A program made the translations under genes and the position numbers. A model generated the notes under the pieces. It saw nothing but the letters and a program-made list of their open reading frames with translations. It had not been told where the DNA came from and ran no database searches. DNA of 64,000 bases from Panicum virgatum (taxonomy: Eukaryota > Streptophyta > Magnoliopsida > Poales > Poaceae). The stretch's first letter is position 1; each line of letters begins with the position of its first letter. The stretch spans positions 41,598,470 through 41,662,469 of the forward strand of contig NC_053146.1 in the NCBI RefSeq assembly GCF_016808335.1, written 5' to 3'. This document shows positions 55,301 to 64,000 of this stretch, in pieces.

Positions 55301-57182
55301 TTCGTGTGTGTAATCTCACAATTGTGCATGTATTGTAGATATATGTTGAGATAGAGCGAGCAAGATTGATCAAAAGACTTGCGAAAATCAAAGAGGAGCA
55401 GGGAAAGATTGATGAGGCTGCTGATTTGATGCAAGAAATTGCTGTAAGTTCGCACTGCACTAAAATTGAGGATATGTACTATTGTTTTCAGTGGCCATGT
55501 TTCGTTACTCTTTAGGTTGTTTCTCAGTTCTCACCATCTATGACTAACGAGCTGTTTATCAGGTCGAAACATTTGGTTCTATGGCAAAGACAGAAAAAAT
55601 TGCTTTCATTCTCGAGCAGGTACTATGCCAATCCACTAAGAACTTTGGATTGTTAACAAATGCTGGCTCATGCGAAACTTACTGCTATTGTTGTCACAGG
55701 TCCGCCTATGTCTGGATCATCAAGATTTTGTCCGGGCACAAATTTTATCCAGGAAAATCAGTACTAGAGTATTTGACGTAGATCCATCAAAGGAAAAAAA
55801 GAAACCAAAAGGTGACAGTATTGTTCAGGATGCTCCTGCAGAAATACCTTCCCTCCTAGAATTGAAACGCATCTACTATGAACTGATGATTCGGTATGTG
55901 ATGCTTCTGCTCAATCAGATTGATGCACCACTGGCCTGTTATTCAATTTTTTATTGTTAGCTCTGTCACCTGTGGAAATTTCTTTTCACCACCCCCCCCC
56001 CCCCCCCCCCCACACACACACAATTATCTGCCCAGTTTATTTGTTCTGTTTAATGTTATGGTTCACAATTAAGCTTTGTATGGAGCCTATCATAATCCTT
56101 GATTGTCTCTTCCCAGATATTACTCGCACAACAATGATTACCTGGAGATCTGCCGCTGTTACAAGGCAATTTATGATATTCCAGCTATCAAAGAGGATCC
56201 AGCAAAGTGGATACCGGTACTCTCTCTTTCTGTCTACACACACGCGTGCACGCACTTCCCCTTAGTTATCTGACTGAATTCCTATGCAGGTTCTTAGGAA
56301 GATTTGTTGGTACTTAGTGCTGGCACCTCATGATCCTATGCAATCGAGCCTTCTCAACGCTACTCTAGAGGATAAAAACCTTTCTGAGATCCCAAATTTC
56401 AGGTGCACTTTTATGTTTTCACAATTGCAATCTTGTAATTCCTGGCAGGCTTATATCTTAATAATCATTTTTTCCTGTTGCAATGAAAAAAATAGATTAT
56501 TGCTGAAGCAGCTGGTTACTATGGAGGTCATTCAGTGGACAAGTTTGTGGGAATTCTACAGAAATGAATATGAGAATGAGAAGCTTCTTGGAGGAGCTTT
56601 GGGTGCCAAAACTGAAGAAGATTTGAAGCTGAGGATCATAGAACATGTATTGCTTAGTTTGGTCAATGTTTACTTAATCATTTTGCTTTATACTTGTCTA
56701 TTGAATCTGAATTCTTGCTCTTTAGAATATCTTGGTTGTCTCCAAGTACTATTCAAGGATTAGCCTCAAGAGGATTGCGGACCTTCTCTGCCTGAGTTTG
56801 CAGGTTTGCATTTCTTCACCTTTGTGCGATATTGTATTTGGTCGCGTTACCAAGTGTGGCGTCTTGTCTTCATTAATGTTCCAATGCATGACAGTTAACC
56901 TATGTTGTGACTCGAGGGATTTTGTAACTGTAGTCTAACTTGCACTATGCATTACTCTTTCAGGAGGCAGAGAAACATCTTTCAGACATGGTGAACTCAA
57001 AATCTCTGATTGCAAAGATCGACAGGCCAATGGGTGTAGTGAGCTTCCGTACAGCTCAAGACAGCAACGGAGTACTCAACTCATGGGCCACAAACCTCGA
57101 GAAGCTTCTTGACCTTGTTGAGAAGAGCTGCCATCAAATACACAAGGAGACCATGATCCACAAGGCAATGTTGAAAGCTTAG
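52397..57182 (+). CDS. RPN5: 26S proteasome non-ATPase regulatory subunit RPN5 (PSMD12)
   Basis: Eleven exons give 441 residues: 52397-52399, 52585-52782, 55142-55249, 55339-55443, 55563-55619, 55700-55893, 56117-56216, 56290-56402, 56496-56646, 56726-56803, 56964-57182. All are GT-AG and all phases agree. RPN5 is a PCI-domain subunit of the proteasome lid, in nucleus and cytoplasm. Recognisable segments: [92 protein letters not shown] (PCI/winged helix) and [19 protein letters not shown]. Exon 1 codes only for the initiator Met, and the protein begins MEGDS. Intron 2 is enlarged to 2.4 kb by a MULE-like element. Intron 6 holds a 22-base C tract. No damage is seen in the coding sequence. Confidence 0.96.
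52919..54125. mobile_element. MULE-like foldback element in RPN5 intron 2
   Basis: About 117-bp terminal inverted repeats (52919-53035 and 54007-54125) are well conserved, starting GGTTTTTT-GGATCCATGCCACC. The 9 bp AATTTTCTC flank the element at 52910-52918 and 54126-54134. Long TIRs and a 9-bp duplication are Mutator-superfamily signatures. The TIRs contain repeated CCATGCCATTACTATT. The interior is extremely GC-rich with Pro/Ala/Arg frames open on both strands and an inverted repeat of its own (about 53450-53548 against 53745-53835). No transposase is present. It may be a Pack-MULE with captured sequence, but no donor gene is recognised. Confidence 0.8.
55990..56022. repeat. Poly-C tract and CA microsatellite
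   Basis: An uninterrupted C run of about 22 bases is followed by a CA repeat within RPN5 intron 6. Such tracts are prone to length change and to assembly error. Confidence 0.9.
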
Positions 57183-57807
57183 TTTTGGCTCGTGGCTTTA
57201 GGTTCAGTTTGTGGCCTCCCGTCATCAAATTTCACAAATTACAGGACATGAAGCGGTCCCTTGTTTGCTTTGGCAAGAAGTTTTAGCCTTTTTATCGAAC
57301 ATTTGTGCACAATGAAGATTGCCGAATCAGTTAGTGCATTGCTTTCTTAAGATTTGGCTAAGTCATGTTGAGTATTTACAATCAGCCAAATATTGCCAAA
57401 GCTTATGAGATCAAGCTTAAGTTTTTGCCTCCTCGCTGACAGTATTAGGCTTGCTGTTGTATGGCATTTCCAAACTTGAACTTGGGAAGTCAATCTTTTT
57501 CAAGTAAGAGTAGCCTTCTGATTCTTGCATCTGGTTTTCTATTTGCAAGGTATTAGATGTCAAATCTTCATTTTGGCATAGGAAATGATCATTATCAGAT
57601 TAACAACCTCAATGCCCACTTTGAAGATTTTGGTTCTTGACTCCTGAGGTCCTAATCTGGACTCATTTTTTGACTAAATCAAATGTTTCCCCCGCTTGCA
57701 AAAGCTTGTCAGTCATTGTCTTTGGTTGCTTTTAAATATAATCTGGTTAAAGTGATTACAAATTATTTCGTCTTTCTCTATACAGTCTCACACACTATGA
57801 AAAAACA
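57183..57807. other. RPN5 3' untranslated region and spacer
   Basis: No additional gene. The 3' untranslated region probably ends before about 57450. Confidence 0.5.
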
Positions 57808-57942
57808 GTGGTCCTCGAGGACTATGATAGCAAGAGGAATGATGTCTACTTCGCCAATAGAGCTTAAATGACAACAGAGCTCCTTGGGGGGTGCTCAATT
57901 GAAATTCCAAAGTGGGTGTGGGAGAAATTCAACGAGAAATAG
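57808..57942 (+). pseudogene. Unidentified exon-like remnant
   Basis: A 45-codon frame reads VVLEDYDSKRNDVYFANRA, then TAA at 57865, then MTTELLGGCSIEIPKWVWEKF and a final stop at 57940. Both halves are in the same frame with a normal mixture of residues, unlike chance AT-rich frames. This suggests the last exon of a gene with one nonsense mutation. I do not recognise the family. Confidence 0.35.
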
Positions 57943-58379
57943 GCGTGAGGATTCCTATGACAGCTCACAGCTCATTATGTAAAAGCTGAATGAGGATTTG
58001 CCTACTGTGGTTGTAATAATGTTTCTCCCTTCAGATTTGTCGGGATACTGAAGTGTTTTTGAGATACCTTTTGATCTGCAGTCAAAATAGCAGACGTAGA
58101 TGACAGGCATGCATCTCCATACTGTCTTGGCTAAGCTAATTTACTCATAGGGCAAACAAAACAAGATAGGGAGTACTAAGGCACTAATGAAAAACTCTTG
58201 TTTTTTTTGAATACCTAGATTTCAATAAAAGCATGTGAAAATTTCCCCTGATCACTCATGATATTTTGGAGCCTCTTAATGCTCACTAGTCACTGCAGAG
58301 CCAATGCAACACGATTATAGCCACAAGGAAACACTGGACAGGCCCTGGATGACGCGGCGAGTTCTAGTGGTCTTCCTAA
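57943..58379. other. Intergenic
   Basis: No gene or clear repeat seen. Confidence 0.5.
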
Positions 58380-58886
58380 TAATATTTGCAGGTATGAGCA
58401 CGAAGAACATGACATGCTTGCTGGAACAGGTGGTATTGGTACTGTTGTAGTAGAAAGAAAATCAATAAGGAATCAGCGTGGAAGTTTGTTTATTTGCTTC
58501 CTAGAGAGCTGCTTTCATTATCTGTAACATAATACAACGAGCCATGGTTTAAGAACACCAGATACTTTTGGGTGGGGCCTGGTGATCAGATCTGGCTGAT
58601 CAAAAGTAAGTAAACAGGACTTCCTCTTTCCAATTTTGATTCCCCCCAAGATCCATGCCTCAACATTGAATTTTCCCTCTTCCAGATTGAAGCTCAAAGC
58701 TGTCTACATGTATGCTGCTGGATTTTACACATATTCAATATTTGCTCTTCCGTTCTGGGAAAAACGACGTTCAGAATTTGGAGTTTTAATGTCTCACCAT
58801 GTAGCAACTATTGTTCTGATTGTTCTATCCTATACTTTCATATACGTTTCTAGAAATTTTCACAGGGGAGCGTGACTGCCATTCTA
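58380..58886 (+). pseudogene. LAG1-like gene, internal remnant (exons 2-3)
   Basis: 58390-58607 matches LAG1 exon 2 ([25 protein letters not shown]) with several indels. 58687-58842 matches exon 3 almost intact ([34 protein letters not shown]). The intron 3 start follows to about 58886. Exons 1 and 4-6 are absent. The sequence joins kinase 3' flank at 58887-58900 through a repeated TTCACAGGGGAG. Non-functional. Confidence 0.88.
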
Positions 58887-59155
58887 TTCACAGGGGAGAA
58901 CTTGACATATTTGTCCACAATCAGACTTTTGATGCTATTACATATATTATATAGCAACTTCTGATGTTCACTTGACATATTTGTACATGACTGAGTAAAA
59001 CATTTGATGGATGTCAATAACAATCTGAAAGTTCTACAAAGAATATCAATATTGCACTTATCTAACGATTGAATGATGTCAATCATGAACCCATTTTACA
59101 CTATGTTCACTTTGTGTAACAAAGAAATGAGACAGAATGGCAAGTACGAGCTGGT
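58887..59155. other. Kinase 2 3' flank
   Basis: Colinear with 45320-45576 and 25350-25609. No gene. Confidence 0.55.
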
Positions 59156-62100
59156 TTAGGACAAGTATTTTGCGATGAGCTTGTCAACATGAAGAACTAC
59201 ATCGCCAATGTGAGGGCGCATCGCAGGTTGAGGCTGAAGCATCCAGATAACAAACTGACGAAGTTCATCAGGATAAGGAGGGTTAGGTCCTGCTGGCCAC
59301 TTCAACTGCCCATTGACAATAGCAAGTTGCAAACTTCCTCCAGATTCACCAAGAGCATACTCAAACGGTGAAACATTAAACCTACAAAGAGTCAATGTGA
59401 TATCAACCATTTATCGAGCACTTAAAGCTCTATTTCATTTATGGACATGATACATTAACTATCTGATTCTGTTGACTGCATAATAAGTTCAGGAAATTTG
59501 TCACTTTAACTTCAGCACAGAATCTACTGCAAAATGCTAGAGTTGCCCCAGGAACATTATTAGACTTAAAACTTATCCTGGAAAACTTCAACCAGACAAC
59601 CACACAAAAAGTGTCACAGATGCACAAGACTGATTGTTGTTCAATTTCAGTTTTGATGGGATAGCCATTCTTCCAGTACTAAATTGAACATGATATCACT
59701 ATTGTTGGAAAAAAAAATGAAACTATGCCAAATGGGATGCTGGGAACCTGATAGGATCATCATAAAAAGTCAAATATATAATTTTAACTATGTACCCAAG
59801 AAGTTCAGACAAATTAGTTAAGAATTAGACTGACAAATCAATAAAGGAACTGAATCTGGAATTATCGGATTTGCTCATGCAAACCACGAGTAGACTTATG
59901 TACCCAAGAAGTTCAGACAAATTAGTTAAGAATTACTGACAAATCAATAAAGAAACTGAATCTGGAGTTATCGGATTTGCTCATGCAAACCACGAGTAGA
60001 CTTACATGATTGCGTAAAGGGTGCATCCTAAAGACCAGATGTCTGTCCTCTCATCAATATCAGCATGGCTTGGGCAGTCCCATAATTCAGGGGCACGATA
60101 AGGTGCAGAGCAATGCTCAGCAGCCCACTCCTACACAGAACAAGATATGGGTCAGTAATACTTAGACAGTGATAGCTTTCAATGTACAAAGATTTCAAAT
60201 TCTTTGAGCTAGAACCTGAATATTAAAAAAATAAAAAGTAAGATCAACTGTCTACAAGATTACACAGCCTTGCAATTTCACAACTTATGGAAAGAACAGA
60301 CTTACAGTCAGCATTTCCTTCTTATTTTTTGGTTTGTGCAGAGTCACTGAAACTTATTTGTACGTTTGAGTAGCAAACAAAAATGGATATCTAGACTATG
60401 GGGACAAATATTTAAGATTATATGAAAAATGAAAACACAGTTTACCAAGAGTTATCTTATGTGCAAAAAAACCCAGAAGCTAATGCTGACAAACCTGCAG
60501 CTGTAACGCCTCAGAACGAGAACGGATTTGCTTTCTTGCAGGCCTTGCACTTCCAAAATCCATCAAAGTTGCAACAGGTGCTTGTCCTTTACGACGGGTT
60601 ATAAGAACATTACCAGGCTTCACATCATTATGAGCATATGGAGGATCAAAGCTGTGCATGTGCTTCAGTCCTTCACACATCTGTCAGTAACCTTCCATCA
60701 GCATACACTATACAGAAGTACATACAGGATGAAAAAGAACAAGGGTAACCATTTCGCATGCAAGTTATGATATCCCATTCTACTAATACAGGAAGGTAAT
60801 TTTGATGCAGCAACATGAGAAGAGTATAAGAAACCAATAGGATTAGAGTTACTTTATACATACAACTTCCTCTTCCAGAGCTTTCCCAATTTAATATGAC
60901 ATGAGGCATACATGGTACATGAAGTAGAAAGCATGTTTCTTACCAATGAGCTATAATTCTACTTGAGTATAAACAAACCATGCAAGCTAACAAAAAAGTA
61001 ATGCCAGCAGTCCTTTTATTTCAGAAAGACTATGAAGGACTTACATGATAACTTATTTCATATTGAACATTGGTCTCGACTCTCGACCAATTGTGATTAT
61101 AATTGCATGTAAGCAATGTTAAAAGTAGTAATGGCAACATCAAGAAATTTGAATATAGTGATCTAATCTCATCAATGGCTGACCTGATGGAATATTTGCA
61201 GAACGTCAGCTGTTGAATAGAATTCCTTTTTGGACAGCATGATGTTAGCGTTGTCAAATAATGTACCATCCAAATGGACTGGAAAGAGCAGGTACGCTTC
61301 ATGGCTCCAATCTCCCTGTGTACTCTAAAATATCAAGACCACAAGCCTTCTCAAAATGAGGTAACTTTTTGAAAAAAAAAGTTAAGTAAAACATTAAGTC
61401 CCCTAACCAACAAAACATTTTTACTTGACAGTTCATCATTACAGCAGACTATACACACATTTGTAATCCATTTTTTTTATACATCTCAGATGAGAAAAGA
61501 AAGGGCTAAGAATTTTCTTTAAAGATAGTGTGCTTTTATAATGCCTACCAATCACGGTGAAATTAGTCAAACTCAACATGTTTCCCTAAATCTTGCACAT
61601 AGTTTGTCATATCAATGTCCAGCTAATTATAGCATCCCTAGGCGCATACAAAGAAAAGAACATAAGGCAAAACAGATTACCTTGACAGCTATTATAGCAT
61701 GATCAAGAAGTGGCAACAGGTTGGGGTGATTGAACAATGACGACACACGGATCTCCTCCCTCACCAGATCCAACTGCTCCTTACTCTGTACCAGCACCTT
61801 CTTCATGGCATATGTTCCATCCTCTGAGATCGATACAGGAAGCAAAACAAATTAGTTGTGTTTGCGTACTGTAACAAGTGGAATTGAACAACCCCCACTC
61901 ATTTGGTCACAGCATCTCGTAGTCGCAGTGGGAGGAGAACCAAGATACGTTTAGTGAAATCAAACTGGAGAAAATCACAAACTAAAACCAAGCACGAATC
62001 CTAGTGCTATTCATTTTGGACAATTTCACTAACTGATTCAGCACACCAAGGACGATCTCTGAGACGAAATTATGAACTCGCGGGGGAGCGGGGCACCTGA

Positions 62101-62298
62101 GACGTGGGAAGCGTGGTCGTGGTGCCTTGCGGGCGCGGCGTCGGAGGCGGGCTGCTGCTCCCTGACGAGGTAGACGAAGGCGAAGCCGCCCTCGCCGATC
62201 TGGCGGAGGACGCGGAAGCGGCGCTCGTTGATCCAGACGTCGCCGCCGCCCGTGGCGGACTCGTAGAGGGCGTTGAGCCCAGATATGGAGCAGCCCAT
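59156..62298 (-). CDS. STK16-like serine/threonine kinase, copy 2
   Basis: Six minus-strand exons (62097-62298, 61681-61823, 61184-61315, 60495-60680, 60006-60130, 59156-59381) join in phase to 337 residues. It has the same exon structure as copy 1 with two extra codons in exon 1. Motifs: MGC N-terminus (probable lipidation), glycine loop IGEGGFAFVYLV, AMKKVLVQSKEQ, YAHNDVKPGNVL, MDFGSARPA, APYRAPELWDCPSH and DIWSLGC. The final segment is LQLAIVNGQLKWPAGPNPPYPDELRQFVIWMLQPQ, split here only for length. All consensus positions examined are normal, so this is the better candidate for full activity. It lacks the Stowaway of copy 1 intron 2. Exon 4 begins Met-Cys-Glu where copy 1 has Leu-Cys-Glu. 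Confidence 0.92.
59791..60004. repeat. Tandem duplication, about 105-bp unit, in kinase 2 intron 5
   Basis: A unit starting TGTACCCAAGAAGTTCAGAC and ending GAGTAGACTTA occurs twice (59791-59897 and 59898-60004) with few differences. The second copy abuts the exon 5 donor site. It overlaps the position of the 55-bp duplication in kinase 1 but has different unit boundaries. Confidence 0.9.
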
Positions 62299-63574
62299 CC
62301 TCCGGATCCGGCCTTCTCCTCGGCTCCTCGCCGCCGGCGAACTCCAACGCCGCGCGTCCCCCCAAGTCCTGAACTCCTGATGCGGTTGCCGGTTGGTCCG
62401 GTGGCTTCGCAGGTCAGCCACGTCCACGCGGACAGTGACACTTCAGGTTCCGGCTGCCTAGGTTCTTTCAAAAATGGGCAAAAGATTTTTTGCGATTGAA
62501 GTAACTCAAAATTAGTTAAAGAAAAGAAACATAGACGGAAGCACCACATTTTTTATTTGAACTTTAATCGGATTTAATTTGGCCATATAAAAAAAAGTTA
62601 CATACATCGACAACATAATCTATATCTTCACTAGATTCTTTATGGAAAAAGTACTTTAAAATGTAATGATTTGGATAATTATATTTTTAAAATGTTCTAC
62701 TTTTGTAGGAACTATAGCTTAAATTTTTTAACATGTTAGTGTCCTAAAACAGCATGTACTTTGAACCTGAGCAAGAATTGATTAACCCTCAGAATTTCAA
62801 CCCCTCCCTTCCCAACATCCTCGGGATAAAACGCTATGCTAGTTTGGCCATTTATGCGAATCGAAAGAGACTATTTTGCTTCAAGCCTAAGCATGTGCGT
62901 GATTCATTACTTCCAAAGCGTAGAGATGCAATTGATTGAAGAGCTGGCCAGTGGTCACCAGCTGATTAATTAAGTTTTCGAAATTTCGGTTGGAGTTCGC
63001 TGACCTGTGCGACTGCGATGCACTTTCGCCTTCGCTCGTACGGCTAGCACTAGCAACAACACAGTTCGCACTGCTCATATAAGACGATCACAACGAGTCA
63101 AGTCAAACTTAGGCACACTACCTAACCTTGTTTTACAAGATGGCAATACAGATATACAGTCTTTGTAAAAGCAGCAACCGTAAGGCGCAATCCTAGAAGT
63201 ATTTTGACATCACATTTTGGTTAGTAATCCAGAGTCAATGTTGCTAGAAAAAAAAACGCATTAACGTGGATGCAAGTTGACCAGACAAATCTTCACGTTC
63301 AAGCACACAGTTGCTGACAGCGACGGGTAAGAAAATTTCAGCATCGGCGTAAGTCATCTGTGTGGTTGCAAAAAAAGAATAAACGGGCAAAGAAGATAAT
63401 CTAAGAGGGGTTTTCGTCTAATAGGTTACAAAATAGGAGGAAAAGAAAGAAAGCACACATAAATTGTACAGACTAAGCGTATCAAATCTCTGTAAAACTA
63501 TTCCCATAGACTGGCGGCAGTGCCCCTCAACCATATGCGAAAATTTGACGAACAACTATATCTAAAGTGCCCAT
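62299..63574. other. Kinase 2 upstream region
   Basis: A GC-rich leader to about 62440, then sequence colinear in patches with 48990-49530. From about 63250 no homology or gene is recognised. Confidence 0.55.
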
Positions 63575-64000
63575 TGTTGGTGGAGAGTCTCCGGAACGGA
63601 CGGACACTACAACAGTAAGGGACAAGCACGCGATTCAAGTAGTAAATATTCTCTCTCTCCATTCCATGTCCCATCAATGAACATTACAGGGGGTATTTAT
63701 AGGTGGTATTATACCTCCCACATACATTTACTCTTCTATACTCTTACAACAGCCATATTTCTGGAATATTCCTGGACGTACACGTAATTTCCCTAATACA
63801 AGCTTAGTGCGCTACAGCTCAGACGGGCCCACCACTACAGATAATCCTCTTCGGCCTTCTCCACGAAGACTACGCGGCGTCGCTTACTTCTCGCTGATGC
63901 TCGCATCGTTCGGTCTTCGCAGGTCTTCGGCTTCCGACCCGAAGACAAGCGAAGGCTTCGTGGCCCGTTATTTACTCCTCGCCGTGACGCTCCCATCGAC
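63575..64000 (-). mobile_element. LTR sequence, truncated by window edge
   Basis: On the minus strand the sequence contains CACCTATAAATACCCCC, a strong TATA box in an otherwise non-genic context, and ends CCACCAACA at 63575. This fits an LTR reading right to left. Many CTTCG/CGAAG motifs lie at 63850-63965. The other end is outside the window, so the family and whether it is solo are unknown. Confidence 0.5.

Noticed and set aside
62070..62549. 159-codon minus-strand frame at kinase 2 exon 1
   Set aside because: Out of frame with the kinase motifs; same GC effect.

Overview
The window looks like nuclear DNA from a grass (Poaceae, probably a panicoid-type genome; the species is not determinable by eye). 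The reasons are GT-AG multi-exon housekeeping genes, GC-rich first exons, site II/telo-box promoters, and many grass-type transposons: CACTA, hAT, Stowaway, Tourist-like, RTE and L1 LINEs, LTR elements and a MULE. No tRNA, rRNA, CRISPR or prokaryotic operon structure was seen.

Layout. (1) 1-19000 is a nest of transposons. A 136-bp hAT MITE has a perfect 8-bp target duplication. A broken hAT transposase gene follows. An 11.5-kb CACTA element (2851-14367) then splits the last coding exon of a BURP-domain gene with a GCC target duplication. It carries two decayed genes: a TNP2-type transposase, and a long protein ending in a C48/Ulp1-like protease. An internally deleted Ac-like element, a FAR1-like fragment and an L1 LINE fragment follow. 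(2) 19000-22000 is intergenic with a Stowaway MITE. (3) 22187-62298 is a segmentally duplicated gene cluster. It holds one complete LAG1/ceramide-synthase-like gene (plus), two eL13 ribosomal protein genes (plus), two complete STK16-like kinase genes (minus) and one 26S proteasome RPN5 gene (plus). It also holds two truncated kinase 3' ends and two truncated LAG1 pieces left by the duplications. Insertions separate the copies: an RTE LINE, a gag-only LTR element, a solo LTR, several MITEs, a small CACTA and a MULE-like foldback element. (4) 62300-64000 is kinase upstream sequence followed by the edge of a minus-strand LTR.

The intact genes serve unrelated housekeeping roles: sphingolipid synthesis at the ER, the 60S ribosome, the proteasome lid, and a membrane-trafficking-type kinase. 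They are linked by duplication history, not by a shared pathway. The ancestral unit appears to be LAG1 and the kinase in convergent orientation. One derived unit joined a truncated kinase 3' end to the eL13 promoter and was then duplicated.

Most notable points: the upstream eL13 copy has lost its start codon; paralogues preserve empty sites for several insertions; the CACTA element split a BURP exon and decayed mainly by nonsense transitions; the same position in intron 5 of both kinase genes carries independent tandem duplications; and the RPN5 intron holds a long-TIR element with GC-rich cargo. I found no wholly new biological system that the sequence clearly supports.
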